From NCBI GenBank assembly GCA_019351975.1, contig JABBOG010000037.1, positions 1 to 38,532 on the forward strand: 38,532 bases of DNA, written 5' to 3'. The notes beneath the pieces are model-generated. The model was not told the origin of the DNA. It did not search any database and saw nothing but the letters and a program-made list of their open reading frames with translations. This DNA comes from Acidobacteriota bacterium. GTDB taxonomy: Bacteria > Acidobacteriota > Terriglobia > Terriglobales > Acidobacteriaceae. Made by a program: the position numbers and the translations under genes. How positions within the stretch are numbered: the stretch's first letter is position 1; every line of letters starts with the position of its first letter. This document shows, piece by piece, positions 16,554 to 24,565 of the stretch.

Positions 16554-17321
16554 TTGGTAAAGGGGTTTCCATTGAATGGTCATCCGCAGGGAGACTTCGA
16601 TCCCGTTGGTTTTCTAGCGAACGCCGGACTGGGAAGAAGAATTGTGCTTCTGAAAGCCAAACAGGTTTTCTTTTCTCAGGGCAGTCCCGCAGATTGCGTG
16701 TTCTACCTACAATCTGGTCGAGCGAAACTCACGGTCCTATCCGAACGCGGCAAAGAAGCAACGATCACTCTATTGGCCACGGGAGACTTCGTAGGTGAGG
16801 AGTCAATCGTGGGTGTGGCGGGATTGCGGGTTGCGACGGCGACGGCGATCACAGCCTGTTCAGCGCTGAAAATTCAACGAGCAGAAATTATTCGAGTTAT
16901 GCACGAGGAACATGCATTCTCAGATCTCTTTCTGAAGTTTCTGCTTGTACGCGGGATGCGAACTCAGGCCGATCTAGTAGATCAGCTCTTCAATTCGAGC
17001 GAAAAGCGGCTCGCACGGATTCTCTTGTTGATGGCTGAATTCGGTCAACCAGGTGAGCCTGAGAGTAGGATTCCGCAGATCACTCAAGAAACTCTTGCCG
17101 ACATGATCGGAACGACGCGATCGCGAGTGAGCTTTTTCATGAACAAGTTTCGCAAGCTGGGCTTCATCGAATACAACGGACGCATACATGTTCATAAGTC
17201 TCTGCTAAACGTGATATTGCACGATGAGATTCCGGCGAAGAATGCCACGAAGCCTTTTCCCTCCATACCTCCGACGCCTGTGAAGAAAACCATCGGGCGA
17301 CAACGGGCTCTCTCGACCTAA
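16554..17321 (+). CDS. Crp/Fnr-family transcriptional regulator
   Basis: A 255-residue regulator. The N-terminal cyclic-nucleotide-type beta barrel (about 25-140) has FFSQGSPADCVFYLQSGRAKLTV and GDFVGEES. A dimer helix follows, then a C-terminal winged helix (about 170-225) with ITQETLADMIGTTRSRVSFFMNKFRKLG. The Fnr-type N-terminal Cys cluster is absent, so an iron-sulfur oxygen sensor is unlikely; the ligand is unknown. The start is uncertain. TTG at 16554 is given; TTG at 16572 has AAAGGGG just upstream, and the frame stays open further upstream. It closes the plus-strand metal region and may control it. Confidence 0.87.
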   Translation: MVKGFPLNGHPQGDFDPVGFLANAGLGRRIVLLKAKQVFFSQGSPADCVFYLQSGRAKLTVLSERGKEATITLLATGDFVGEESIVGVAGLRVATATAITACSALKIQRAEIIRVMHEEHAFSDLFLKFLLVRGMRTQADLVDQLFNSSEKRLARILLLMAEFGQPGEPESRIPQITQETLADMIGTTRSRVSFFMNKFRKLGFIEYNGRIHVHKSLLNVILHDEIPAKNATKPFPSIPPTPVKKTIGRQRALST

Positions 17322-17479
17322 TGCTTCTTGTGGAGACCGCGCGGAGTATCTGGTATTGACCTTGGCAGCCACAACCCTGCCTGGAGGTAGGTTCCCGACA
17401 GCTAACGAAATTGAACTCAGGGAGGGGTAAGGCAATGCCTTCTGACCATGGCAACCAGAGTGCCTTCCCCTTGCAGCGG
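17322..17479. other. Short gap after the regulator
   Basis: No gene or strong repeat seen. It separates the metal cargo on the left from the parB remnant on the right and is a likely module boundary. Confidence 0.35.
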
Positions 17480-17572
17480 CTCATGCCTCACTCTGAGTGC
17501 AGTCATATTCTGTGTCCACCTTGCACTTCTTGGCTGTGGCACGGAAAACTTACCTTCGTCGGCTTGCTTCGC
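17480..17572 (-). pseudogene. Decayed copy of the parB-like gene 3' end
   Basis: These 93 bases align over their full length with 17801-17893 inside the neighbouring parB-like gene, in the same orientation. One single-base deletion and one single-base insertion shift the frame and then restore it. The flanks of the remnant still read AKQADEGK and TALRVRHE, against SKQVEGGK and IALRVKHE in the intact gene, while the middle between the two indels is scrambled. Weaker similarity may extend to about 17448. No upstream part of a second parB is present, so this is a fragment left by recombination or replacement. Confidence 0.75.
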
Positions 17573-17668
17573 TACACAAATTGGTGAAGGCTTCACAAGC
17601 CCGTCGGGTGGGCAGAACATGACGCCCTCGCAGTTGCGAGAGCGACCTTAAGGGTGGGAAAGACGGGC

Positions 17669-17701
17669 AAAAAAAAGATGAGCCTGTCCGAAGACAGGCT
17701 C
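17669..17701 (-). terminator. Intrinsic terminator of the parB operon
   Basis: Read on the minus strand: GAGCCTGTC, TTCG tetraloop, GACAGGCTC, then AT, C and a run of eight T. This is a textbook nine-pair UUCG hairpin with U-tract, placed 18 bases after the parB-like stop. Confidence 0.92.
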
Positions 17702-17719
17702 AATCAAGCGATACAGTTT

Positions 17720-19306
17720 TCAGGCAATCTTCTTCAATGCTTTTGCAACTGGCTTCGACTCGATCTTGGGAACGGATTTCGCCTTCGCTTTAGCAGCGAC
17801 CTCATGCTTTACCCTGAGGGCAATCGTATCGGGGTCCACCTTGTACGCTTGGGCTGCGGCACGGAGAACCTTACCGCCTTCGACTTGCTTACTCGCTGAA
17901 AGCAGGATCACGGTCTCAACAATCAGCTTGCCGATAACGCCTTCTTCGGCTTTGCGGAGAAAGGCGATGAGCAGCTTGGCTGCAGTTTCACCTTCCTTAG
18001 CGCGGATGCCCCGGTTCCGGGCGACGATCTCAACGCGGTTGTCGTCAAGCAGCGGGAGCATCTGTTCGGCAATGAAGAGCAAGTCGCGCTTCATCAAGCG
18101 GGCGGGAACGGCGGCGACGATGGTTTGCAGTACGCGGGTTCCGATGGCGTTCGCCAGTGCTTGTTCCCTGCGACTCTTCTCCTGCTCCGCTTTGAAGGTG
18201 GCATCGGCTTTCGACGGCTGCTTCTTTGGGTGATGAACGGGGCAAGTGGGTTCGGTGCAAACCTTCCGCACTTCACCCTTGTCGATGCCATCCGCGACGA
18301 TAGCCTCGGCGGTGAACTTGCACGTTTTGAACTCCGGCCATTTCGCCTTCTCCGGGGTGTCGGGCTTGTCCGGCCTGATCTCGACGTACTTGTTCCGCGT
18401 GACGACCTTGCTTCCTTCCGGCTGCTGGCTGTAAGCCGTGCTGATTTGCACGAGTTCCGGCTTCGCGGCAATCTGCTTCTGAACGTGCGCTTCCAGTTTG
18501 GCGGAGTAGCAGGCAGGGTCGGTGCAAGCGTCCTCCCTGACATCCGCGAAAAGCAGCTTGTTGTGTCCTGTCCGCTTGGTGCAATCGACACAGCTTCCGG
18601 CTGCGGGCACAAGTTGCGCATCGCGCTTGTTAAAGGGGGCCTGTTTCAAGAGAAGCAGGACGTTATGCTCTATCCAGTGCTGGAGATGCCGCACGGGAAG
18701 CAGGATGCGCTTGGCCTTGGCTCCGGCTCCCGCCCACTCCTCGCGGAAACAGTTGGCGAGTGCCGGTTCCTGCTGCGCTGGCTGGAGCTTTGCCAACAGC
18801 AGAGCATGTCCGACGCCGATCTCCTCGGCATAGAACGCCTCCACCGCTGGCGCGGCAAGCTGCGTCAAACGGGCGCGGGTCGCGACGTAGGTCGGGAGTT
18901 TGCCCACCTTCGCCGCTATCTGTTCGACGCTGTACTTCGGCTCTTCCAAGTTGAGAAGCGCATGAAATCCCTGTGCCTCCTCCAACGGGTGAACGTCCCG
19001 ACGTTGCAGATTTTCAATCAGCGCCGCTTCCATCGCTTCGGCATCGGTGAGGTTGACGATGCGGACGGGGACGGTTGCGGCCTCGGCCATCTGCGCGGCG
19101 CGGTAACGCCTCGCTCCGGCGACGATCTCGAAGCTCTGCTCGGTGACGGGACGGACAAGCAAGGGAGAAAGAACGCCCTGAACGCGGATGCTCTCGGCAA
19201 GCTCCTTCAAGGCTCCATCCTCGAAGATGCGGCGGGGGTTGGTGGTGGACTCGGTAAGAACGTTGAGGGGAAGGTTGCGGTACTCGGTAGCCGTTTGGGT
19301 GTTCAT
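17720..19306 (-). CDS. ParB/RepB/Spo0J-type partition protein with Cys cluster
   Basis: A 528-residue ParB-like DNA-binding protein, far longer than chromosomal ParB (about 300). The N-terminal ParB/sulfiredoxin-like domain has IRVQGVLSPLLVR, IVAGARRYRAA (64-70 core) and ENLQRRDVHPLEEA (98-111). A helix-turn-helix lies near 125-147 (SVEQIAAKVGKLPTYVATR). The middle holds Cys239, Cys242, Cys261 and Cys266, then Cys350, Cys355 and HH, suggesting zinc binding. The C-terminus is Lys/Ala-rich. The start at 19306 follows CAAGGAG; an upstream in-frame ATG at 19336 is less likely. Role: plasmid partition or, as with some long plasmid ParB-like proteins, regulation or nuclease activity. No parA is in view. 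Confidence 0.85.
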   Translation of the reverse strand: MNTQTATEYRNLPLNVLTESTTNPRRIFEDGALKELAESIRVQGVLSPLLVRPVTEQSFEIVAGARRYRAAQMAEAATVPVRIVNLTDAEAMEAALIENLQRRDVHPLEEAQGFHALLNLEEPKYSVEQIAAKVGKLPTYVATRARLTQLAAPAVEAFYAEEIGVGHALLLAKLQPAQQEPALANCFREEWAGAGAKAKRILLPVRHLQHWIEHNVLLLLKQAPFNKRDAQLVPAAGSCVDCTKRTGHNKLLFADVREDACTDPACYSAKLEAHVQKQIAAKPELVQISTAYSQQPEGSKVVTRNKYVEIRPDKPDTPEKAKWPEFKTCKFTAEAIVADGIDKGEVRKVCTEPTCPVHHPKKQPSKADATFKAEQEKSRREQALANAIGTRVLQTIVAAVPARLMKRDLLFIAEQMLPLLDDNRVEIVARNRGIRAKEGETAAKLLIAFLRKAEEGVIGKLIVETVILLSASKQVEGGKVLRAAAQAYKVDPDTIALRVKHEVAAKAKAKSVPKIESKPVAKALKKIA

Positions 19307-19384
19307 GGTTGCTCTCCTTGAGGGGTTGCACTGCACGGGTTGTGGAGCGGACGCACCTTCCTATCCGCTCCCGGAAGGAAGGGG

Positions 19385-19804
19385 TTAGGCGCGTGGGTTT
19401 TGCCGCTGATGATCGAAGGCTCCGGCGAAACCTTGTAAGCGCAGGTTGTTGTCCCAGCTTTTGGCGAATCGTTCATGCTGTTCGTGGAGGCTGGTGAGGT
19501 AAACGTAGTGATCGCGGACAATGGTGCGGCTCCATTGCTCAATTCCGAGATAGTCCTGGCGGTAATAGAAGGGGTTTAGGTGCGCCCCTCCTGCCAATCC
19601 AAGCTCGAAACACATCTCCGGGTCGCGCATGAGGTCGCCATTCTGTTCGCCATAGTGACAGACAGAGATGGCGGGGAGTCCACACGGGCCGGACTCGTCG
19701 GTTGCCTCGATCACCAACGCCATATAGGGCGGGTTCTCGATCTTGAGGTACAGGCCGTGATGCCAACCTCCGGCCTGTTTGAGAATGGCGAGGATGGTTT
19801 TCAT
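19385..19804 (-). CDS. DUF6908-type plasmid protein
   Basis: A 139-residue soluble protein with the pattern ILKQAGGWHHGLYLKIENPPYMALVIE near the start and GLPAISVCHYGEQNGDLMRDPEMCFE in the middle, which I recognise as the plasmid-borne DUF6908 group. Function is not known. Its ATG overlaps the TAA of the ArdC-like gene by one base, so the two are translationally coupled. It precedes the parB-like gene in the same direction. Confidence 0.75.
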   Translation of the reverse strand: MKTILAILKQAGGWHHGLYLKIENPPYMALVIEATDESGPCGLPAISVCHYGEQNGDLMRDPEMCFELGLAGGAHLNPFYYRQDYLGIEQWSRTIVRDHYVYLTSLHEQHERFAKSWDNNLRLQGFAGAFDHQRQNPRA

Positions 19805-20715
19805 TAAGCCACCTTCGCCAGCTCTGCATCGGGCATCGCCGCCTGTTCTGAGGTCGGCGGCTGCAATGCGGCAAGGATGACAGCGGAGGCCTGTTGGATG
19901 ACTTCCAAGCTCTCGGCCAAGAGTGAGGCGTTGCCGTGGTATAGGTGGATGTAGTCGGCGGATGCCGTGCCTGTCTCCAAGCCAACTGCTTTTCCAATGA
20001 CAAAGGCGATGGCCTCGGCCTCCGTCTCCCGCACGACCTTGGTGGTCGTTGTGCGGCGTTCGGCCTTGTGCAACATTTCGTGCGCGAGTTCATGGACAAG
20101 GGTTGAAAATTCCTCGGCGTCGGACTGTCCGGGAAGAATGGCAATTCTCCCGCCGTAGCTCATGCCCAGCGCCGGGGCAATCTTCTCGGTAAAGACAAGC
20201 TCGATTCCCTGCGCACCGACGAACGAAACAAGACGGTCGCGGTTCTCACCAACGCTGCCGCTCATCTCCCGCATGGTCGGAAGCTCCGCGCCATCGGTCT
20301 GCGATACATCGAAAACATAAGCATTGCGAAAGCCAACAAGGACGCGGGTGTTCTGCTTGGTGATGTCCTTCTCGGCCTCGATGTCCGGCTTGCGCTTGAT
20401 GCCGATGATGGGGGCAAGAATGCGGATGCCTTTCTGTCCCTTCATCACCTTTCGGCCAAGCTGGTTCCATGCGTATAGACCTGCGACACGGGTCGCGTTC
20501 GGCTTCTGCCGTGCGATCTCCAAGATGTTCCCGAAGCTGTAATTGTGAAAGCGACTCATCGCGTCGAGGTAGGCGGTAAGCGCATCGCTGTGTCCTGCCT
20601 CTAGTTGTTCAATGAGGCTTTTCACATTGGCGGCGATGATCTCTTTGGCTGTTTGCCGTTGCTGCGGCTGTTTGGGATTTTCACTGATGGCGGTTACGGT
20701 GCTGGTGGTGTTCAT
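19804..20715 (-). CDS. ArdC-type antirestriction protein / zinc metallopeptidase
   Basis: A 303-residue two-domain protein. The N-terminal ssDNA-binding domain (ArdC_N/DUF1738; RFHNYSFGNILEIARQKP, YAWNQLGRKVMKGQKGIRILAP) spans about 20-160. The C-terminal zincin domain has HELAHEMLH near 211-219, with a downstream ETEAEAIAF that can supply the third ligand. ArdC proteins protect incoming plasmid DNA from restriction during conjugation. The start at 20715 follows CCAAGGAGG. The gene leads the minus-strand block ArdC, DUF6908, ParB. Confidence 0.9.
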   Translation of the reverse strand: MNTTSTVTAISENPKQPQQRQTAKEIIAANVKSLIEQLEAGHSDALTAYLDAMSRFHNYSFGNILEIARQKPNATRVAGLYAWNQLGRKVMKGQKGIRILAPIIGIKRKPDIEAEKDITKQNTRVLVGFRNAYVFDVSQTDGAELPTMREMSGSVGENRDRLVSFVGAQGIELVFTEKIAPALGMSYGGRIAILPGQSDAEEFSTLVHELAHEMLHKAERRTTTTKVVRETEAEAIAFVIGKAVGLETGTASADYIHLYHGNASLLAESLEVIQQASAVILAALQPPTSEQAAMPDAELAKVA

Positions 20716-20750
20716 GGGTGCTTCCTCCTTGGCCTTTGGCCGTTGTTTTT

Positions 20751-20768
20751 CATGCCATGCGTGGCATG
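20751..20768. promoter_or_regulatory. Palindrome upstream of ardC
   Basis: CATGCCA, four bases, TGGCATG: perfect seven-base arms, 36 bases ahead of the ArdC start codon. The spot and symmetry suggest an operator for the antirestriction operon, which is usually repressed outside transfer. Confidence 0.5.
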
Positions 20769-21547
20769 TACCTACATGCCGAACGCCTCCTGGCGAAGGC
20801 GGGGCGGCAAGGCGCAACGAGGAGGGGGATCGCCCACCCGAAGGGCAAGCGCAGCGCGGTGATTTTTACGAAGGAAAAATTATGGGGAGACCTCTTGCGC
20901 CGCGCCAGGGCAGCGCCCTCAGCGAGGTTTGGTTTCCTTATTCGCGTGGCACCACGCGCAGATTGGCAGGGTCAGCGTTGCGAGCAGGAACAGGCTCGCT
21001 GAGGTGGGTGGCGGAGGACGCTAGAGCGGCCGCAGACAGGGTAGGAGGAACTCCTCCCTACAGTTAAAGCATCTGCGGGAAAATGGGAAATACGCCCGTC
21101 ATCAGAGTCATGCTCTGGCGCATGAACGACGAGCAAAAACTTATTTACGATTGGATTGGAATTTTCCGGTTCTAGTGCCGCAATGGGAAAAGCGAGTTCC
21201 TCTGCTGTATTAGGAATTGAACGGCAAGTGGTTTCACGGTGCTCTTCCAAGACTAACGAACAACTTTGTATGTGAATTCTGCGACATGCCACAGGACACT
21301 GCGGGGGATAGCTTGACGGGAAAACCGCAAAAGCCTGCTTCATTAAATGATCCACGTTAGCGGCGTGACAGGACACCTGGAGCCTTTCAACCTCGAAGTC
21401 TCCAGATTGATGCTCACCGGCCCGCACAACAAATTACCGTAAAGCCAAAATGCGAACCCGCTCGATATTAAGACATAAGAGCTTCGCCGCAAGGCGTCAC
21501 AATGCGGGCGGAAGCAGACCTGGCGTAGCTCGAAATTCCGACTCTCG
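20769..21547. other. Gene-poor junction between plasmid backbone and second metal module
   Basis: No supported gene. The left part is GC-rich with short hairpins: AGGGC/GCCCT at 20907-20919, the 16-base palindrome at 20943-20958, GCGAGC/GCTCGC near 20980-20999 and AGGAG/CTCCT near 21043-21055. An open frame on the minus strand (20972-21427, 151 codons) has no recognisable domain and no good start, and is not called. The right part has lower GC and no visible repeat. Confidence 0.35.
20943..20958. repeat. 16-base palindrome
   Basis: CGCGTGG, CA, CCACGCG: perfect seven-base arms with a two-base centre. It lies in the GC-rich half of the gap behind ardC and may be a protein-binding or recombination site; nothing further is shown. 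Confidence 0.45.
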
Positions 21548-21563
21548 CTGTGGCAAATCACAG
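21548..21563. promoter_or_regulatory. Crp/Fnr-like half-site palindrome ahead of the second RND operon
   Basis: CTGTG, six bases, CACAG. The arms resemble TGTGA/TCACA sites of Crp-type regulators, but the spacing is two bases shorter than the E. coli Crp site. It lies about 120 bases upstream of the first gene of the operon. Weak evidence. Confidence 0.25.
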
Positions 21564-21680
21564 GGATCGATAACCGGCCGGCAATGTGATCTGGGCGAAC
21601 ACAGCACGAACCTTACTTTTCGGTAGCCGCTCGTGAGAGTGGCGGCGACGCGAGCCCTCAATGTTGTATCTTGAACGAAG

Positions 21681-22013
21681 ATGTCTCGAAAGCACATCGT
21701 CGCTCTTGCCGCTGCCGTCATCTTGGCGGTGTCGATCGGCGTGCTGGTGTCTAAAGCTTTCGACCGACACGATACCAGGCCTTTTCCCGTTGACCCGGAA
21801 GTACCCACCTTCCTGATTGGTTCTTTGTTGGGCACCTGCATCGGAACCGTCGCCCTGACGGTGCAGTTGCTAGGCTTTTTTCAGATTCGGTTGGAACGGC
21901 TTTGGATTCGTGTTTTGCGGCCGTCGCCTAGTTTGAAGACGTGCTGGCAGGCATTCGAACACGAACGATTATTGTTTTCGCCACCTCCCTGCGTGAGCTC
22001 CCTCCGAATCTAG
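21681..22013 (+). CDS. Small two-helix membrane protein
   Basis: A 110-residue hypothetical protein with hydrophobic segments near 6-24 and 43-68, separated by a polar stretch with Asp/Arg. No Cys- or His-rich site and no known family are seen. It precedes the second outer membrane channel gene by about 80 bases in the same direction. The ribosome site (GAACGAAG) is weak and the C-terminus has low-complexity residues, so the exact frame is moderately sure only. Confidence 0.5.
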   Translation: MSRKHIVALAAAVILAVSIGVLVSKAFDRHDTRPFPVDPEVPTFLIGSLLGTCIGTVALTVQLLGFFQIRLERLWIRVLRPSPSLKTCWQAFEHERLLFSPPPCVSSLRI

Positions 22014-22090
22014 TAAAACCTGCGGCCCGTCTTCGTACGCGGCAGCCAGCCTGCTCGCGTTCGTCTCGAAACGGATCTCAGGAGTGTTCC

Positions 22091-23485
22091 ATGAAACCCC
22101 TCGTATTGGTTACGTTGCTTTTTCCAGCGCTCCTCACAGGTTGTGCTCCCCACAAGTATCACGCTGCGCCGATCGCCCCCGCATCTCTAGCTGCGGGTCT
22201 CTATGCACGCAGCTTGGATGATCCGGAGTTCCGGGCCTGGGTGAAGCAGAACGAAGGTTTTCAGACCTCGGCTTGGCCTTTGGAAGTGTGGGACCTGCAA
22301 TCCATCACGCTGGCCGCTTTTTACTTCAATCCAGATCTCGACGTTGCTCGCGCAAATGCTGCCTTGGCAGATGCTGCGATCAAGACGGCTGCCATGAAGC
22401 CGAACCCTTCCGTCAGCTTCGGACCTGGCTTTCAGGGACCGGCGGACACACAGTTCATCATGGGGTTGAACTTCTCCCTGCCGATTGAAACCGCCGGGAA
22501 ACGTGGCTACCGAGTCGCGGCTGCCGAGCATTTGAGCGAAGCAAGCCGATTGCAACTCGGTCAGGTCGCCTGGACTGTACGCAGCCGTGTGCGCGTCGCT
22601 CTTGTCGATCATATTTTCGCGTTGAAGTCCGTCGAGTTATTGCAAAAAGAAGTTGCGCTTCGCGGCGAGTATGTTCAACGCACAGAGACTCGCTTCCGAG
22701 CGGGTGAGATACCGTTGCCTGATGTGACTGCTGCGCGAATCGATCTATTTACCCTGCGTCAGACGCTCAGCATCGCCGAAGGACAGGCAGAGACGACAGA
22801 GGCCGCTTTAGCCGCCGCCGTGGGAGTTCCCGTCTCCGCGTTGAACGGTAAGACGTTTGTGTTGCCCGGAGCGGATCAGCCTCCTCAACCGGACGCTTTG
22901 CCTCCACAGTCTATCCGGGCGGCGGCCGTTCAGAATCGACTGGATGTGCGTCGCGCGCTGGAACAGTATGAGGCATCACAATCCACGCTTCAGCTTCAAG
23001 TCGCCCAGCAGTACCCTGACATCAATCTCGGACCGGGTTATAGCTACGAAGAGGCGACAAATTTCATCTCGCTCAGTCTGTCTTCGGTCTTGCCGATACG
23101 AAACCAGAATCAAGGCCCGATTGCCGAAGCCGAGGCTCAACGCAAACTAGCTGGAGCCCAGCTCCTCTCCGTCCAAAGCGGCGTCATTGCTGACACTGAC
23201 AAAGCCCTTGCACAGTACACAGCGTCCTATACAACTCTTGACGGTGCGACCAAGGCAATTCGTCTGCTAGAGCAACAGGAACAATCTGCGAAGCGATTGC
23301 TGCAAGCGGGAGAGACGGAGCAATTTACCGTCGTCGCGGCTCAGCTACAAACCTCAGTTGCCGAGCGCGCCCGGTTCGATGCGCTGCATCAAGCCCAGCT
23401 TTCTCTCGGCTTGATCGAAGATGCACTCCAAAAGCCGGTTGATCTCGGCGGAACAGTCAACCTTCCCAAACAGGCCCCGCGTTAG
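22091..23485 (+). CDS. TolC-family outer membrane lipoprotein (second RND system)
   Basis: Outer membrane channel, 464 residues. The N-terminus is a lipoprotein signal with lipobox LLTGC (Cys near 18). Two OEP repeats follow, with GPGFQGPADTQFIMGLNFSLPIETAGKRGYRV marking the first strand turn and SLSLSSVLPIRNQNQGPIAEAEAQ the second. Long helices flank both. The start at 22091 follows TCAGGAG; the open frame extends upstream but has no signal peptide there. It opens the channel-adaptor-pump order of the second exporter. Confidence 0.88.
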   Translation: MKPLVLVTLLFPALLTGCAPHKYHAAPIAPASLAAGLYARSLDDPEFRAWVKQNEGFQTSAWPLEVWDLQSITLAAFYFNPDLDVARANAALADAAIKTAAMKPNPSVSFGPGFQGPADTQFIMGLNFSLPIETAGKRGYRVAAAEHLSEASRLQLGQVAWTVRSRVRVALVDHIFALKSVELLQKEVALRGEYVQRTETRFRAGEIPLPDVTAARIDLFTLRQTLSIAEGQAETTEAALAAAVGVPVSALNGKTFVLPGADQPPQPDALPPQSIRAAAVQNRLDVRRALEQYEASQSTLQLQVAQQYPDINLGPGYSYEEATNFISLSLSSVLPIRNQNQGPIAEAEAQRKLAGAQLLSVQSGVIADTDKALAQYTASYTTLDGATKAIRLLEQQEQSAKRLLQAGETEQFTVVAAQLQTSVAERARFDALHQAQLSLGLIEDALQKPVDLGGTVNLPKQAPR

Positions 23486-23498
23486 TGCAAGGAGATTT

Positions 23499-24545
23499 AT
23501 GAAAACCGTCGTGCGCATTGTCCTATTCGCTTTGTTGGCCCTCGGGATTGCAGGTGGGCTCGTATGGGGCTTCATGGCTGGCCGTGGAGAGCAGGCTGCA
23601 GAAGCACAGCGCGAATCGCCCGTAAAGGCGCCGCCTCGCGTCTCCACCGAAGCAGGAGAGACGGTGCTCACGTTCGATGCATCCGCGCAGCGCGCAAACG
23701 GTATCGTCACCAAGGCCCTGCTCCCTACAACCCAGCGCGCCCAAGGTCAGGCGACGGGTGTTGTGGTCCAGCTCCAACCGTTGCTCAACCTCAAAGCCAG
23801 CTACAACACCCCTGCGACAGAGCTCATCAGGGCACAGGCAAACGCTCGTGCTTCGTCGGCAGAGTTTAAGCGTCTTCAACTGCTGAATCAGGATGATAAG
23901 ACTGCATCAGATAAAGCGGTGGAGGCGGCGCGGGCGGCGGCTGAAAGCGATGCCGCTCTGGTACAGAGCGCCCAGCAGACTATCGCCCTTCTCAAAGGAA
24001 CGACCGTGCTCCACTGGGGCCCTGTCGTTGCTGGATGGATAGAGAGCAACTCACCTCAGCTTGACGCTTTGCTGATGCAGCGAATGTTTCTCCTTCAAGT
24101 AACCAGTACAACTGCCGGCCCATTTGTTGCTCCGAGAGAAGCGACCGTAAAGTTTGCGGACGGCGCTCACGCGACCGCCCGGTTTGTGTCAGTGCTTCCG
24201 CAGCTAGATCCGCGTCTCCAGCAGCCCAGTCTTCTATACCTCATCGCGCCGCACTCCGGTCTGGTCCCCGGAATCAACGTAAGCGTCTTTCTACCCGCCG
24301 GACAGGAGCAAAAGGGCGTAGTGGTTCCCTCCAGCGCGGTCGTTTGGTCCCAAGGAACGCCGTGGTGCTACGTCGAAAAATCTCCGAACAAGTTCGTGCG
24401 CACTCCTGTGGCGACCACCGAGCCGAACGCTCAAGGGTGGTTTGTGACGACTGGTATATCTCCGGGCACGCGCGTTGTGATTGTAGGCGCTCAAACACTT
24501 CTCTCTGAAGAATTCCGTTCTCAAATTCAAGCGGACCAGGACTGA
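23499..24545 (+). CDS. RND periplasmic adaptor (second system)
   Basis: Membrane-fusion adaptor, 348 residues, shorter than the CusB-like protein of the first system. An N-terminal anchor lies near 7-27. Residues 45-190 give the beta and helical hairpin parts (ELIRAQANARASSAEFKRLQLL). A beta-barrel part follows (VAPREATVKFADGAHATARFVSVLPQLD) and the membrane-proximal part has GVVVPSSAVVWSQGTPWCYVEKSPNKF. It has no Met-rich or FixH-like tail. GCAAGGAG precedes the ATG, 13 bases after the channel stop. Confidence 0.87.
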   Translation: MKTVVRIVLFALLALGIAGGLVWGFMAGRGEQAAEAQRESPVKAPPRVSTEAGETVLTFDASAQRANGIVTKALLPTTQRAQGQATGVVVQLQPLLNLKASYNTPATELIRAQANARASSAEFKRLQLLNQDDKTASDKAVEAARAAAESDAALVQSAQQTIALLKGTTVLHWGPVVAGWIESNSPQLDALLMQRMFLLQVTSTTAGPFVAPREATVKFADGAHATARFVSVLPQLDPRLQQPSLLYLIAPHSGLVPGINVSVFLPAGQEQKGVVVPSSAVVWSQGTPWCYVEKSPNKFVRTPVATTEPNAQGWFVTTGISPGTRVVIVGAQTLLSEEFRSQIQADQD

Positions 24546-24565
24546 TCGGGGACAAAGAAAAGACC

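Noticed and set aside
18125-19321. Long open frame (398 codons) on the plus strand over the parB-like gene
   Set aside because: Antisense shadow of the parB-like gene; no recognisable motif.
20972-21427. Minus-strand frame of 151 codons in the gap behind ardC
   Set aside because: No family, poor start context, and composition unlike neighbouring proteins. It may be a decayed gene but cannot be supported.
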